This document shows positions 8,750 to 17,879 of a stretch of DNA of 64,000 nucleotides, piece after piece (within the stretch, counting starts at the first letter, position 1; each line of letters starts with the position of its first letter). Location of the stretch: contig URJJ01000001.1 of the NCBI GenBank assembly GCA_900548185.1, positions 62,001-126,000 on the forward strand, written 5' to 3'. This DNA is from an uncultured Opitutales bacterium (GTDB taxonomy: Bacteria; Verrucomicrobiota; Verrucomicrobiia; Opitutales; Intestinicryptomonadaceae). Both the position numbers and the translations under genes were made by a program. Under the pieces are notes generated by a model. That model worked only from the letters and a program-made list of their open reading frames with translations. It was not told where the DNA came from and ran no database searches.

Positions 8750-9679
8750 ATGAAATCAGTCTCATTAGTACTCCGTATAGTGGCAATTGTCGGCGCAATC
8801 GCATGCGTTGCGTTGTTCTTCAGCGTAAAGGGCCAGATTAAGCAGGCCACGCAGGACATGAAAGATGTCTCCGGCGCGACCCTGGTCGAAAAATCCGCCC
8901 GTGTTCCGGGCCTTGTCCAGGAGAACGCCAAGCTCAAGAAGGACCTCAATTCTTCCGAAGCCAACGTCCAGAACCTGACGACCAAGTCCAAGTCCCTCGC
9001 TTCCGACCTCGAATCCGAGCGCGCGAGCAACATCCGCGTAAACAAGGAGAAGGCCGAGCTCACGAACGAAGTGAGGACTGTAAAAATCAACCTTCAGGAC
9101 GCCAAGAAGAACCTTGACGACGCCGTGGCCACCATCGAAAAGCTCAAGAAGGAAATCGTCGCCATCCGCCAGTCGACTTCAGACAACGGCGCTGCGGACG
9201 CCCTCAAGCAGAAGGTTGCGGTTCTCGAAGGCCAGCTTTCCGACCTTACCAAGAAGTACGAAGTTGCCGCAGAAAAGGCCCGCATTTACGACCTTTCGGA
9301 AATTGTCGTGGTTGAAGATATAGTGGACCCCGAAGCCGGCAAGCGCACGACCAAGAAGGTGCTTAAGGTTCCCTATGTCGCTACCGGCGACACCGCCACA
9401 GTCACGCGCCTCGAATCTTCCAACGACCTCGCCGCCATCAACCGCGGCAAGAAGGACAAGCTCGCCCTCGACCAGGTCATCGACCTCAAGCGCGACGGCG
9501 AATACGTCGGCCGCGTGACCGTCGTGGAAATCGGCGAGGATTTCGCAATCGTGTCCATCAATCCGAAGCTCGGCATTCCCGAAACGATTGAATCCGGAGA
9601 CATCCTCGAACTCGTTCCGACCGTCGACCTCTCGAAGGGCGAAGAGCAGAAGGATTCCGCTCCCGCGAACAAGGCTTAG
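8750..9679 (+). CDS. Membrane-anchored coiled-coil protein
   Basis: Function not recognised. An N-terminal membrane segment spans about residues 8-26. A long heptad-rich helix covers about 45-190 (typical LKKDLNSSEANVQNL), and a compact C-terminal beta-type domain covers about 200-295 (VTRLESSNDLAAINRGKKDKL, GEYVGRVTVVEIGEDFAIV). The C-terminal part reads like a small barrel that recognises a repeated state or surface (GRVTVVEI, AIVSINPKLGIPE). A periplasm-facing tether or scaffold is a reasonable guess. It is strongly expressed in style, with a regular codon choice and its own strong terminator. Confidence 0.7.
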   Translation: MKSVSLVLRIVAIVGAIACVALFFSVKGQIKQATQDMKDVSGATLVEKSARVPGLVQENAKLKKDLNSSEANVQNLTTKSKSLASDLESERASNIRVNKEKAELTNEVRTVKINLQDAKKNLDDAVATIEKLKKEIVAIRQSTSDNGAADALKQKVAVLEGQLSDLTKKYEVAAEKARIYDLSEIVVVEDIVDPEAGKRTTKKVLKVPYVATGDTATVTRLESSNDLAAINRGKKDKLALDQVIDLKRDGEYVGRVTVVEIGEDFAIVSINPKLGIPETIESGDILELVPTVDLSKGEEQKDSAPANKA

Positions 9680-9695
9680 TATAGGCGTTTTCATT

Positions 9696-9732
9696 AAAAA
9701 AATCCGGCGGAGTTTTTCGCCGGATTTTTTTT
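9696..9732 (+). terminator. Terminator of the coiled-coil gene
   Basis: AAATCCGGCG (9700-9709) pairs with CGCCGGATTT (9718-9727), flanked by A and T runs. Confidence 0.85.
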
Positions 9733-9792
9733 GCCTTATTTAGCTCCGCGCCAAGGGGGGTATCGGCCCATTGCAAGGTGTGGAAATTATGG

Positions 9793-9889
9793 ATTACACC
9801 ATTGCACGCATGGAGCCGTCCGAAAGCTCGTAGTTGCACCCAACTGCCGTATCCGGCGGTAGCGGTATCGCCGCTGTCATCTGTATTTC
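9793..9889 (-). pseudogene. Fragment of a paralogue of the 1062-2255 secreted protein
   Basis: Read on the minus strand, 9889-9795 matches bases 2010-2104 of the secreted-protein gene with 6 differences in 95 positions by eye. It translates to EIQMTAAIPLPPDTAVG followed by CNYELSDGSMRAMV and then a stop, where the intact gene has a tyrosine codon (tac to taa). The frame is open upstream for about 28 more codons (to about 9975), without recognisable similarity and without a start codon. This is a decayed or rearranged gene copy. Confidence 0.75.
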
Positions 9890-10470
9890 GTCTAAGGGCG
9901 TGGGGCGGCCGAGTCTGGATTTTTTACCGATGGAAGAATCTGCGGAGCTTTGGAAAAAGTCAGGGTGGTTTTACGCGGATACGGCTTTTGTGCCCGCTTT
10001 GCACTCCCGCCGGCTTTTCAGCGGGATTGGGATTGAAAAAGGTGCGAAAGCGGATTCTGAAATGAAGTTTTATAAACGCCCGCCGGGCTTGCCGATAAAC
10101 GCCGGCTGCATTTTTTGGTTCTTTTAGGGGATTCCAATCTATGCCTGTTTTTTTGTGCAGCGGATTGAACAAGGGGGAGGCAGCCCCCAGAAAAACGGAA
10201 ACTTTGCTTTGCAATGAGTCCGCTTTCTTGAAACGCCTGACAATGCGTGTTCTTGAGACGGCACAGTTTTATTCTTTCGGGGAATCCGGACGGGAATGTA
10301 TGGGAAAATATTTCAGTTTCTTCAAAACTTTGGAAGGCATTAGGCTATGGTTTTCGGGAATTTCACGGCGTCGCGTTTTCTCCCCGGGATGGGCGTTTCC
10401 TGCGAGAATTTTTCTTGAAAAGAGCTTTCGGCACCCTAATTTATAAATGAAAAATTTGAGGGTTTTTAAA
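9890..10470. other. Intergenic region with pseudogene surroundings and one dispersed repeat
   Basis: No credible gene. It holds the upstream part of the decayed paralogue and one copy of a dispersed repeat at 10117-10146. The remaining sequence has short open frames with no start signals. Confidence 0.4.
10117..10146 (+). repeat. Dispersed repeat copy A
   Basis: GGTTCTTTTAGGGGATTCCA followed by ATCTATGCC. Related copies lie at 20289-20319 (+), 57546-57572 (-) and 57651-57687 (-), all between genes. Confidence 0.4.
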
Positions 10471-10653
10471 ATGAATATCAAAAAGCTGATTTTAATGTTG
10501 ATAGCTTCCGTGGCGCTGGTTTCGCTTTTCGGATGCAAGACTGACGACGAGGAGGACTTCGGCGCCCGTTCCCAGACGCCCTGGGGGCGTCCGGCTCCCT
10601 GGGAGGGAGGGCTTCCCGGAATGGGCGGGGTGAACGCTCCAAACCAATATTGA
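10471..10653 (+). CDS. Small lipoprotein (60 aa)
   Basis: Lipoprotein signal MNIKKLILMLIASVALVSLF with lipobox LFGC; Cys22 would be the lipidated residue. The mature peptide is only about 39 residues, first acidic (KTDDEEDFG), then rich in Pro, Gly and Trp (PWGRPAPWEGGLPGMGG). The start at 10471 follows GAGG at good spacing; an in-frame ATG at 10447 would weaken the signal peptide. It has its own terminator. No family recognised; it may be a small envelope structural lipoprotein. Confidence 0.7.
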   Translation: MNIKKLILMLIASVALVSLFGCKTDDEEDFGARSQTPWGRPAPWEGGLPGMGGVNAPNQY

Positions 10654-10670
10654 TTTGCGCGCGCATTTAG

Positions 10671-10699
10671 GCCCATGCCCGAAAGGGATGGGCTTTTTT
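10671..10699 (+). terminator. Terminator of the small lipoprotein gene
   Basis: GCCCATGCCC, GAAA loop, GGGATGGGC (one bulged G), then five T. Confidence 0.8.
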
Positions 10700-10815
10700 A
10701 GCGTTTGATAATCCGGGGCATCCCCTGGAATCCTTTGGAATTCCAGGCGTTGAGCAGGTTTGCCCTGCGCATTTTTGCGGCGCAATTTCCCGGGCTGAGC
10801 CGTCGAAGATATGTA

Positions 10816-10844
10816 TTGACGCGCAACTTTGAGTTTCTTAAAAT
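10816..10844 (+). promoter_or_regulatory. Sigma-70-type promoter for the 10882 lipoprotein gene
   Basis: TTGACG (10816-10821), 17-base spacer, TAAAAT (10839-10844). Transcription would start near 10851, which rules out the longer reading frame beginning at 10705. Confidence 0.6.
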
Positions 10845-10881
10845 TTCAAACGTGTCAAAAATCAATTTTAAGTTTTCGGTT

Positions 10882-11850
10882 GTGAATATTGTAAAAACAT
10901 GTCTTTGGGGGATTTTGCCGGGTGCGGCGGCGGCATTTCTTGCGGCGTGTTCTGCGATGCCGGAGGGGCAGTCGGGATACTCGGCGTCCGGCGCGCATGT
11001 GCCTTATGGCGGTTTGAATCCGATGGAGTTGTCGGACCTTGCCACCCGGAAGTATCTTGAGGGCAGCAGCGAAGAGGCCCTCGGGGCGGTTGACGCGCTC
11101 ATTTCAGATGCCGGGGCGATATCCATCCCTCATTTGAGGGAGTACGCATACACAAGGGCCTTGATATTAAACGACCTTTTTGATTCCGGAAAATGCGGCG
11201 GCCGCTCCGTGTTTGAAGCCTATGAAAGCGCTTTTTCAAACTGGGAATACGTCTTTGCGGGGGATGGCAGGCTCTATATAACGCGGCTCTACGAATACCT
11301 CTCCGGATTTCTGGCAAGCTATGACCCTGATCTTGCCATGGAAAAATCGATTTGCGCCATTGCATTTATCGAATCGCTCCCGGACGGCGAATTTAAAAGG
11401 CTTTACGCTGCGGGTTTCAGGACCATATCCATGGAAAGCTTTGCGGGGCTTTATTTTGACATATCATCTGGAAAGGGCGCCACGGAGGAAGCGCGCAGCC
11501 TCCTTGCTTCGCTTTTGAAATCCGGACGAAGCGACCGCATTGTCCTTTTGATGCGCTATGCCGCGTCCTGCGGCCTGCATGGGCGAGAGGCTGCAAGGGT
11601 TGTGATGGAAGGGACCGACATTCTCTCCTCTCCCATGTATGTGAGGAATTTCTCCGAATACTGCTCTCTGGCAGACATTCTTCCCGGGGGCGGTCCGGAT
11701 TCTCCTGCGGCGGCGTTTTCCGGGAGGGTTTTGGAATTTGCTGGGGAAGTTTCAAAGTCGGACATGGACGAGCTTTCGAGGGAACAAGTTTTTATTGCCA
11801 ATGCGCGCCTTGGGTTTGTTTTAAAGCGCGCAGGAAAAAGCGCCGAATAG
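10882..11850 (+). CDS. Lipoprotein with helical-repeat body (322 aa)
   Basis: Function not recognised. The promoter at 10816-10844 and the signal peptide favour a GTG start at 10882, giving a lipoprotein signal of 22 residues ending LAA before Cys23; GTG at 10852 is the alternative. The mature part is alpha-helical, with TPR-like stretches such as MELSDLATRKYLEGSSEEAL and several HEAT/TPR-like turns, but no clean consensus. It would be anchored to a membrane facing the periplasm. It follows another lipoprotein gene but has its own promoter. Confidence 0.65.
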   Translation: MNIVKTCLWGILPGAAAAFLAACSAMPEGQSGYSASGAHVPYGGLNPMELSDLATRKYLEGSSEEALGAVDALISDAGAISIPHLREYAYTRALILNDLFDSGKCGGRSVFEAYESAFSNWEYVFAGDGRLYITRLYEYLSGFLASYDPDLAMEKSICAIAFIESLPDGEFKRLYAAGFRTISMESFAGLYFDISSGKGATEEARSLLASLLKSGRSDRIVLLMRYAASCGLHGREAARVVMEGTDILSSPMYVRNFSEYCSLADILPGGGPDSPAAAFSGRVLEFAGEVSKSDMDELSREQVFIANARLGFVLKRAGKSAE

Positions 11851-12270
11851 GAAGGGCGGATGCGGCCTTGCGCTTCCGGCAGTTTTCCGGATTTCTGTCC
11901 GGGGATTTGAATGAAGCCGTAAAAAATGCGGCAAGATGCCGACGGATTTTCTCCATCGTCTGGCGCAAGCTCGAATCGGACTGCGTTATCTGCCAAAAGA
12001 GCCGCCAAATATGCGTATTTTCCCGTTTTAATTCCGGAATAGACGCATTAGACCGCGCACACAACGCATTTGCCGGTATGCCGGAGGCTTAAAAAAATGC
12101 CGGTGCGCCTCTCAAATGCGGGCAGGATGCGGAGATGTAAAGCCGGCGTTTTTTGAAGCGCTCGGCTATCCGTTGAATAGTTTTCCGCAGGGCTTCACCG
12201 CATGAGTCCTTTAAAAAACGCAATGGGGAATGGGGCCGGCGCGGATGGAGTCCCGCGCGGCCCCGGGAAG
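11851..12270. other. Intergenic region between convergent genes
   Basis: About 420 bases. Apart from a GC-rich hairpin near 12232 on the ispH side, no gene, repeat or promoter could be supported. Confidence 0.3.
12232..12264 (-). terminator. Possible terminator of cysS-ispH
   Basis: GGGGCCGGCGCGG pairs with CCGCGCGGCCCC with one bulge. On the minus strand the T run comes only some 15 bases after the stem, so the assignment is weak. Confidence 0.35.
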
Positions 12271-13146
12271 TCAGAGCGTATTCAGGAAGTTGCAGACTTC
12301 GTCTATCAGAAAGTCCGGCGTGGAGGCTCCGGCTGTGACGCCCACGACGTTGAACTTCTTAATTTCATCGACGTCAAGCTCCTTGAGGGTTTCGATATGG
12401 AAGCACGGAAGCCCCGTGCGCTCCGCCATTATTGCAAGCTTTATCGTGTTTGCCGAGTGCTTGCCGCCGATTACGATGATGGATTCCGCCCCCTTTTCGG
12501 CGAGCACGTTGACATCCTTCTGCCGCTCCTTCGTGGCCCCGCATATGGTGTCGATGACCTTTGTGTTCGGGAAGCGCCGCCTGAAGTATTCGGCGATTTC
12601 GCGGTAGTCGTCGGTGAACATGGTGGACTGGGAAACCATACATATGTCGCCGGATATTTCGGGAAGGGCGTCGATATCGTCGTTGCTTTTTACAACGTAG
12701 CCGCGCCCGTCGGCGTAGCCGAGGAGGCCGATTACTTCCGGGTGCTTGGGGTCGCCCACGATTATCGTTGTATAGTTCTTTTTTGCGTGGCTTTTTATGA
12801 CGCCTGCTATGCGCCCAACGTCCGGACAGGTGGCGTCCTTAAAGGCCAGCCCGAGATTTTTCAGGTATTCGCGCCGCTCGGGGGATACGCCGTGGGCGCG
12901 GACGACGAGGACATCGTTTGACTGGGCGGAAATCTCCAGCTCGTTTTTCAGGTCCTGCGAGCTTTGGTAGTCGCCTATCTCAAGGATGCCCTCCTTCTTG
13001 AGCCGCTCCATCATCTGGCGGTTGTGGATGAGCGGGCCGTCGGTGTAAACCTTGTCGGCCCCGCAGTTTGTGCACTTGCGGGCGATTCCTATCGCGCGTT
13101 CCACGCCGAAGCAGAAGCCGGCGCTCTTTGCCCTTATCACTTTCAT
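12271..13146 (-). CDS. ispH: 4-hydroxy-3-methylbut-2-enyl diphosphate reductase
   Basis: Last step of the MEP pathway: reductive dehydroxylation of HMBPP to IPP and DMAPP by a cytosolic 4Fe-4S enzyme. All three cluster cysteines are present: Cys12 in SAGFCFGVERAI, the one in DATCPDVGR and the one in DTICGATKERQ. The family residues HNRQ, RAHGVSP, IVGDPKHPEV and the Glu in SQSTMFTDD-type context follow. The start at 13146 gives 291 aa, normal for the family. It begins 7 bases after the cysS stop, so the two are co-transcribed. Confidence 0.96.
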   Translation of the reverse strand: MKVIRAKSAGFCFGVERAIGIARKCTNCGADKVYTDGPLIHNRQMMERLKKEGILEIGDYQSSQDLKNELEISAQSNDVLVVRAHGVSPERREYLKNLGLAFKDATCPDVGRIAGVIKSHAKKNYTTIIVGDPKHPEVIGLLGYADGRGYVVKSNDDIDALPEISGDICMVSQSTMFTDDYREIAEYFRRRFPNTKVIDTICGATKERQKDVNVLAEKGAESIIVIGGKHSANTIKLAIMAERTGLPCFHIETLKELDVDEIKKFNVVGVTAGASTPDFLIDEVCNFLNTL

Positions 13147-13153
13147 GAAATTC

Positions 13154-14581
13154 CTAAGCCTTTCTGATTTCGAAGCCGTCTTTTTTGTCGAGGATGGTCC
13201 ATCCCATCGCAGCCGCCCTGTTTCTGAGCTCGTCGGCGAGGGGGAAGTTCCTGGACTTCTTTGCCTCCCAGCGCTCGCGCGCAATCTTTTCTATTTCGCC
13301 GGGAACCTCCTCGCCGCCGCCGTTTGCGGGCGAAAATATGTCGATGCCGAGCGCGTAGAGCATGGCCCCGAGCGCGGCTATGTCGCCGCGGTTCATGGCT
13401 GAGCCCCTGGCGTTTGCAAATGCCGTGAATATCTCCCCGAGCGCGCGGGGGACGTTTATGTCGTCGCAGAGCGTCCTCCACGCCCCGGCGAATGCGGTGG
13501 ATTCAAATTCGGCCCCCGGCCTTATCATTGCGCGGAAGTCCTCCTTGGAGACGCCCGCGGCCTCAAGCTGCGCTCCGGCGAGCTTTTCCAGCTTTTGCAG
13601 CGCGCTTTTTGCGTCGTCGAGGCCCTTGAAGGTGAAGTTCAACTGCTGGCGGTAGTGGCCCGAAATGAGGGCCAGGCGTATCTGCATGGGCGTATAGCCC
13701 CTTGCCGTCAGGTCGTCCAGGGTGAAGAGGTTGCCGAGGCTCTTTGACATCTTTTCGCCCTCGACCATGAGGTGGGCGCTGTGGAACCAGTGGCGCACGC
13801 AGGGGGAGACGCCGGACGAGCATTCGCTCTGCGCGATTTCGTTTTCGTGGTGGGGAAAGCAAAGGTCTATCCCGCCCCCGTGCAGGTCGAACGACTTGCC
13901 GAGGTATTTTTGCGACATCGCCGAGCACTCTATGTGCCATCCCGGCCTTCCCTCGCCCCAGGGGGACTTCCAGAAGTTCTCGCCGTCGCCGGGCTTGCGC
14001 CCCTTCCAAAGGGCGAAGTCGGACACGGAGTCGCGCTCGTATTCGTCCGCCGAATTTGCGTCGCCTGCGGAGTTTGTGGCCTGGGTTTCAAGGGAGGAGC
14101 GGTCCAGGCCGGAGAGCTTGCCGTATTCGGGGTCGGTCGAAATCTTGAAATACACGGACCCGTCCGGCGCCGCGTAGGCGTGCCCGTTTTTTACGAGAGA
14201 CTCCACCATTTCAAGCTGCTCTTTTATGTGGTCCGTGGCTCGCGGCTCGACGGAGGGGGGCAGGAGGTTGAGCTTTTCGCAGTCGGCGTGGAATTTGTCC
14301 TCCCACTTCCTTGTAAATTCCCCGAGTGAAATCCCGAGCCTGCCGCTTTCGCGTATGGTCTTGTCGTCGACGTCGGTAATGTTGCGGACGTGGCGCACCT
14401 TTATTCCGGCGGCCTCCAGGGTTCTCCGGAGCACGTCCTGCACGGCGAACGTGCGGAAATTTCCTATATGGGCGGGCCCGTAAACCGTCGGGCCGCAGCA
14501 GTACATGCCGAAAACCTCGCCGTCTGCGGGGGCGAGCTCTTCCTTCTTTCTGGACAGGGTGTTGAATGCGGTTGGATTCAT
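13154..14581 (-). CDS. cysS: Cysteine--tRNA ligase
   Basis: Class I aminoacyl-tRNA synthetase charging tRNA-Cys. It shows the HIGH-type motif HIGN (38-41) and KMSKS (277-281). The zinc site is CCGPT near residue 28 together with ECS(A) near 219 and HHENE near 244. Length 475 aa is normal. Around residues 167-185 there is an insertion rich in Asn, Ala and Ser. It leads the cysS-ispH pair. Confidence 0.97.
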   Translation of the reverse strand: MNPTAFNTLSRKKEELAPADGEVFGMYCCGPTVYGPAHIGNFRTFAVQDVLRRTLEAAGIKVRHVRNITDVDDKTIRESGRLGISLGEFTRKWEDKFHADCEKLNLLPPSVEPRATDHIKEQLEMVESLVKNGHAYAAPDGSVYFKISTDPEYGKLSGLDRSSLETQATNSAGDANSADEYERDSVSDFALWKGRKPGDGENFWKSPWGEGRPGWHIECSAMSQKYLGKSFDLHGGGIDLCFPHHENEIAQSECSSGVSPCVRHWFHSAHLMVEGEKMSKSLGNLFTLDDLTARGYTPMQIRLALISGHYRQQLNFTFKGLDDAKSALQKLEKLAGAQLEAAGVSKEDFRAMIRPGAEFESTAFAGAWRTLCDDINVPRALGEIFTAFANARGSAMNRGDIAALGAMLYALGIDIFSPANGGGEEVPGEIEKIARERWEAKKSRNFPLADELRNRAAAMGWTILDKKDGFEIRKA

Positions 14582-14746
14582 TGCAAAAACTGGTCGGAAC
14601 GGCCGCCTTTCCGCGCCTTTTTTAATGGCCGGAAACCGCGCCGGTAAAATATCGCGAAATCTGCCCTAAACGCGGGAAAAGCGCAAGAGCAAATCAATCC
14701 GCCGCAAAAATTGGCCCTCTGCCCGGGCCGTATCGGCTCCGCAAGC

Positions 14747-15031
14747 TCACTTTTCGACGCGCGCTATGTTCTCCGAGCCGCAATACGGGCAGCGCCGTAT
14801 CAGCTTGCGCGAGAAGGGCAGGGCGATTAGCCCCGTCAAAAACACGAAGGCTCCCGCGTAGGCGAGCGGCATATATGTGAAATACCCGGCAATTCCCACG
14901 CAGGCCCCCGCAGCCATGACGTACCACGCCGCCCCTCGGATTTCCGTCTGGCGGTTGCTCTTGTCGAAATAGTTGCCGCACTGGCTGCATACGTACTTTG
15001 CAAAAAACATTTCCTTCAACTTGCGCTTCAT
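14747..15031 (-). CDS. Small membrane protein with two CxxC zinc-ribbon halves (94 aa)
   Basis: Function not recognised. CSQCG near the N-terminus and CPYCG near the C-terminus would pair as a zinc ribbon on the cytoplasmic side, separated by two hydrophobic helices (AAWYVMAAGACVGIAGYF and YAGAFVFLTGLIALPF). The start at 15031 follows AGGG at 8 nt. Its leader AAGGGAAATACCATG is identical to that of the DUF805 gene at 33556. A longer frame to 15142 is not supported. Confidence 0.7.
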   Translation of the reverse strand: MKRKLKEMFFAKYVCSQCGNYFDKSNRQTEIRGAAWYVMAAGACVGIAGYFTYMPLAYAGAFVFLTGLIALPFSRKLIRRCPYCGSENIARVEK

Positions 15032-15236
15032 GGTATTTCCCTTCTCTTTTACTGTGTTGGAACTTTTTATAATACGGGTTCCCGCATATTGCAAGTGTTT
15101 ATTTCGTAAAAAATTACAAAATTTCAACAGTTTACGGAACAAATCGCGTTTTAGATTGCAACCCTGGCGCTTTCCGGAGGCCGCAAGGCGCTCAATTTTT
15201 GTTGATTTTGGAAATTTCGGGGCGTACTAAGGAACA

Positions 15237-16265
15237 ATGAACGAAAACTACGCCCTCGATATAAGATACCGCCCCCGGAGGCTCCGCCGCAACCCTTCGC
15301 GCCTCGCCCTTTGCAGCGAGACGGCGGTTTTGCCCTCCGACTTGATACAGCCCCTTTTTGTCGTGGACGGGAAAAACAAGAATGAAAAAATCGACTCCAT
15401 GCCGGGCATCTTCCGCATGTCGATAGACCAGCTTCTCAAAAAGTGCGAAAAACTCCTGCGCCTCGGGATTCCCGCCGTGGCCCTCTTCCCCCAGATAAGC
15501 CCCAAGCTCAAAAACGACAGGGCAGACGAGGCTACCAATCCCGACTCCGTACAAAACAAGGCCATCCGGGCCGTCAAAAAGCGTTTTCCCGAGCTTCAGG
15601 TCGTGGCCGACGTGGCGCTCGACCCCTATACCAGCCACGGGCACGACGGGATATTGAACGAAACCGGGGACTGGATTGCAAACGACGAGACTGTGGAAAC
15701 CCTCGTCGCAATGTCGGCAGTCGCCGCGCAGTCCGGCGCGGACTTCATCGCCCCCAGCGACATGATGGACGGGCGCGTCGGCGCGATACGCGAGGCCCTG
15801 GACGAGTTCGGCTTTGTGGATACCGCCATAATGGCCTATACCGCCAAGTACGCCTCCGCCTTCTACGGCCCTTTCCGCGAGGCCGTTGGAACCCTGAAGC
15901 GCGGGAAGGGCGGGGCTGCAATCGACAAGTCAGGCTACCAGCTAAACCCCGCAAACTCTCGCGAAGCGCTGCGCGAGACCATGCTCGACGAGGACGAGGG
16001 GGCCGACATTATAATGGTAAAGCCGGCCGGACACTATCTTGATATAATTTCAAAGGTGCGCCAGGCGACCTCGCTTCCGATTGCCGCATACCAGGTTTCG
16101 GGCGAATATTCGATGGTTTGCGCCGCCGCGCAAAACGGGTGGGTCGACTTTGAAAAAATCCGCGACGAGTCGCTCGTATGCATAAAGCGCGCCGGCTCCG
16201 ACATGATACTGACATATTTTGCGGAAAGCTTCGCGGAGGACTTTGCGAAGCGTTCGCGCGCGTAG
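15237..16265 (+). CDS. hemB: Delta-aminolevulinic acid dehydratase (porphobilinogen synthase)
   Basis: Condenses two 5-aminolevulinate molecules to porphobilinogen in haem/tetrapyrrole synthesis. The two Schiff-base lysines are Lys204 (YTAKYASAFYGPFR) and Lys262 (MVKPAGHYLD). The metal-binding loop reads VALDPYTSHGHDG, with Asp where the zinc enzymes have Cys, indicating the Mg/K-dependent type. Length 342 aa is normal. The next gene starts 8 bases after its stop; the pair is probably co-transcribed although the functions are unrelated. Confidence 0.97.
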   Translation: MNENYALDIRYRPRRLRRNPSRLALCSETAVLPSDLIQPLFVVDGKNKNEKIDSMPGIFRMSIDQLLKKCEKLLRLGIPAVALFPQISPKLKNDRADEATNPDSVQNKAIRAVKKRFPELQVVADVALDPYTSHGHDGILNETGDWIANDETVETLVAMSAVAAQSGADFIAPSDMMDGRVGAIREALDEFGFVDTAIMAYTAKYASAFYGPFREAVGTLKRGKGGAAIDKSGYQLNPANSREALRETMLDEDEGADIIMVKPAGHYLDIISKVRQATSLPIAAYQVSGEYSMVCAAAQNGWVDFEKIRDESLVCIKRAGSDMILTYFAESFAEDFAKRSRA

Positions 16266-16273
16266 GCATTCCC

Positions 16274-17290
16274 ATGTATTCGCTTTTGAAAAGATTCGGC
16301 CTGGACTGGTTCATCCTGGCGATAGGCGGGTGCATTTTCGCCGCGTGGCTATACCCGCCGATAGGAATAGAGCGCGAGCCGTTTTCGCTGGAGGACGCGG
16401 CGACTTTCGGGGTGTCGCTCATATTCTTTTTCTACGGGCTAAGGCTCGACTCCGGGAAGCTCAGGGCGGGGCTTCGCAATGTGAGGCTGCACTGCACCAT
16501 CCACTTCATGACGTTTGTAACGTTTCCCGTTTTCGTGCTGGCGGCCATGCGCTTCATAGATATGGACCCGGCCCATCCGGGATACTACCAGTGGCTGGGC
16601 GTGTTCTTTCTGGCCACGCTCCCGTCCACTGTGTCGTCGTCGGTTGTCATGGTGTCGATTGCAGGCGGCAACATTCCGGCCGCGATTTTCAACGCGAGCA
16701 TATCAAGCCTCATCGGTGTTTTCGTCACCCCCGTATGGATGGGCATATTCGTCGATGCGGAGCGCGGCGGCTATCCGATAGGCGGGGTCGTGGCAAAGCT
16801 TGTCTTCCAGGTGCTTGTGCCCGTATGCCTGGGGCTCGCCCTGAACAGGAAACTCGGCGCCTTTGCCGAAAGGCATAAAAAGGGCCTGCGCTTCTTCGAC
16901 CAGATGACGATTCTGCTTATAATATACACGTCTTTTTGCCAGTCGTTTTACGACCGCATGTTTGCCAGCTACTCGCTCATAAACCTCGCGCTTCTCACAG
17001 CCGGAGTCATTGCGATGTTCTTTGCCCTTTACGGGCTGATATACCTGACGGCGCGCATCCTTCATTTCAACAGGCCGGACACGATAACGGCGCTGTTTTG
17101 CGGCTCCAAGAAGTCGCTCGTGCACGGGTCTGTAATGTCGAAGGTGATATTTTCAAACCCTGCGGTTGCGGGGGTCGTGCTTCTGCCGACTATGATATAC
17201 CACGCCGCGCAGCTTGTCATCGTAAGCGCAATAGCCCGCGCGATGGCGCGCAGGACGGAGGAGCTTGAGCGTTTGGGGGCGGACTCCTAG
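16274..17290 (+). CDS. Bile acid:sodium symporter-family (SBF-like, YfeH type) transporter
   Basis: An inner-membrane protein with about ten helices. The family signs are GVSLIFFFYGLRLD near the start, LATLPSTVSSSVVMVSIAGGN in the first half and FCGSKKSLVHG in the second half, which resemble the crossed-helix ion-binding segments of the fold. The substrate cannot be predicted: members carry bile acids, small organic anions or are uncharacterised. The start at 16274 (MYSLLKRFGLDWF) is chosen because upstream residues overlap hemB. Length 338 aa is typical. Confidence 0.88.
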   Translation: MYSLLKRFGLDWFILAIGGCIFAAWLYPPIGIEREPFSLEDAATFGVSLIFFFYGLRLDSGKLRAGLRNVRLHCTIHFMTFVTFPVFVLAAMRFIDMDPAHPGYYQWLGVFFLATLPSTVSSSVVMVSIAGGNIPAAIFNASISSLIGVFVTPVWMGIFVDAERGGYPIGGVVAKLVFQVLVPVCLGLALNRKLGAFAERHKKGLRFFDQMTILLIIYTSFCQSFYDRMFASYSLINLALLTAGVIAMFFALYGLIYLTARILHFNRPDTITALFCGSKKSLVHGSVMSKVIFSNPAVAGVVLLPTMIYHAAQLVIVSAIARAMARRTEELERLGADS

Positions 17291-17354
17291 CGGCGGCCCC
17301 ATTGCCCCGGGATTCTATGGCGAGAGGGCGCAATCCCTCCTGAAGGCGGCAGGC

Positions 17355-17879
17355 TCAAAATTCCCCGGCGAAGTCAAGGAGCGCGTCCGAGTATCTGTCG
17401 AGCAGCCGCTGGAATATCTCCCCGCAGGCGCGGGCGTCCTCCAGGGAATCGTGGTGGCAGAAGGCGCCAACCCCGAGGTGTTCGGCGACGGTGTCCAGGC
17501 GGTTGTCGGGAAGGGAGAGGAGCCTGCGCGAAATCTTCAGCGTGCAGAGCACCCGGCAGTCCGGAGGCTCGATTCCGAGGCAGTCCACGAGCGAGCGCAG
17601 GCAGCCGATGTCAAACGGCGCGTTGTGGCATACGACGTACCCGCCAAGAAGCGGGCGCAGGCGGCCGTAGATTTCCCCGAACGTCGGCGCGTCGGCCACG
17701 TCGGCATAGGATATGCCGTGGACGCGCGTGCAGAAATAGTCGAAGCGGCACGGGGTGGGCTTTACAAGGGAATAGAAGGAGTCGACTTCCTCGCCGTCCT
17801 CAAACACGGTGGCCCCCACGGAGCACACTGAAGTGCGGCTGCGGTTTGCCGTCTCAAAGTCAAGGGATGTGAATTTCAT
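17355..17879 (-). CDS. DnaQ-like 3'-5' exonuclease (DEDDh)
   Basis: A stand-alone exonuclease of the DNA polymerase III epsilon/RNase T superfamily. ExoI is SLDFETAN (Asp7, Glu9), ExoII is CHNAPFD, and ExoIII is HHDSLEDA with the catalytic His and Asp. Length 174 aa means just the nuclease domain, without a polymerase-binding tail. It starts on the base directly after the stop of a second, more diverged exonuclease gene upstream. A role in single-strand trimming during repair is an inference. Confidence 0.88.
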   Translation of the reverse strand: MKFTSLDFETANRSRTSVCSVGATVFEDGEEVDSFYSLVKPTPCRFDYFCTRVHGISYADVADAPTFGEIYGRLRPLLGGYVVCHNAPFDIGCLRSLVDCLGIEPPDCRVLCTLKISRRLLSLPDNRLDTVAEHLGVGAFCHHDSLEDARACGEIFQRLLDRYSDALLDFAGEF

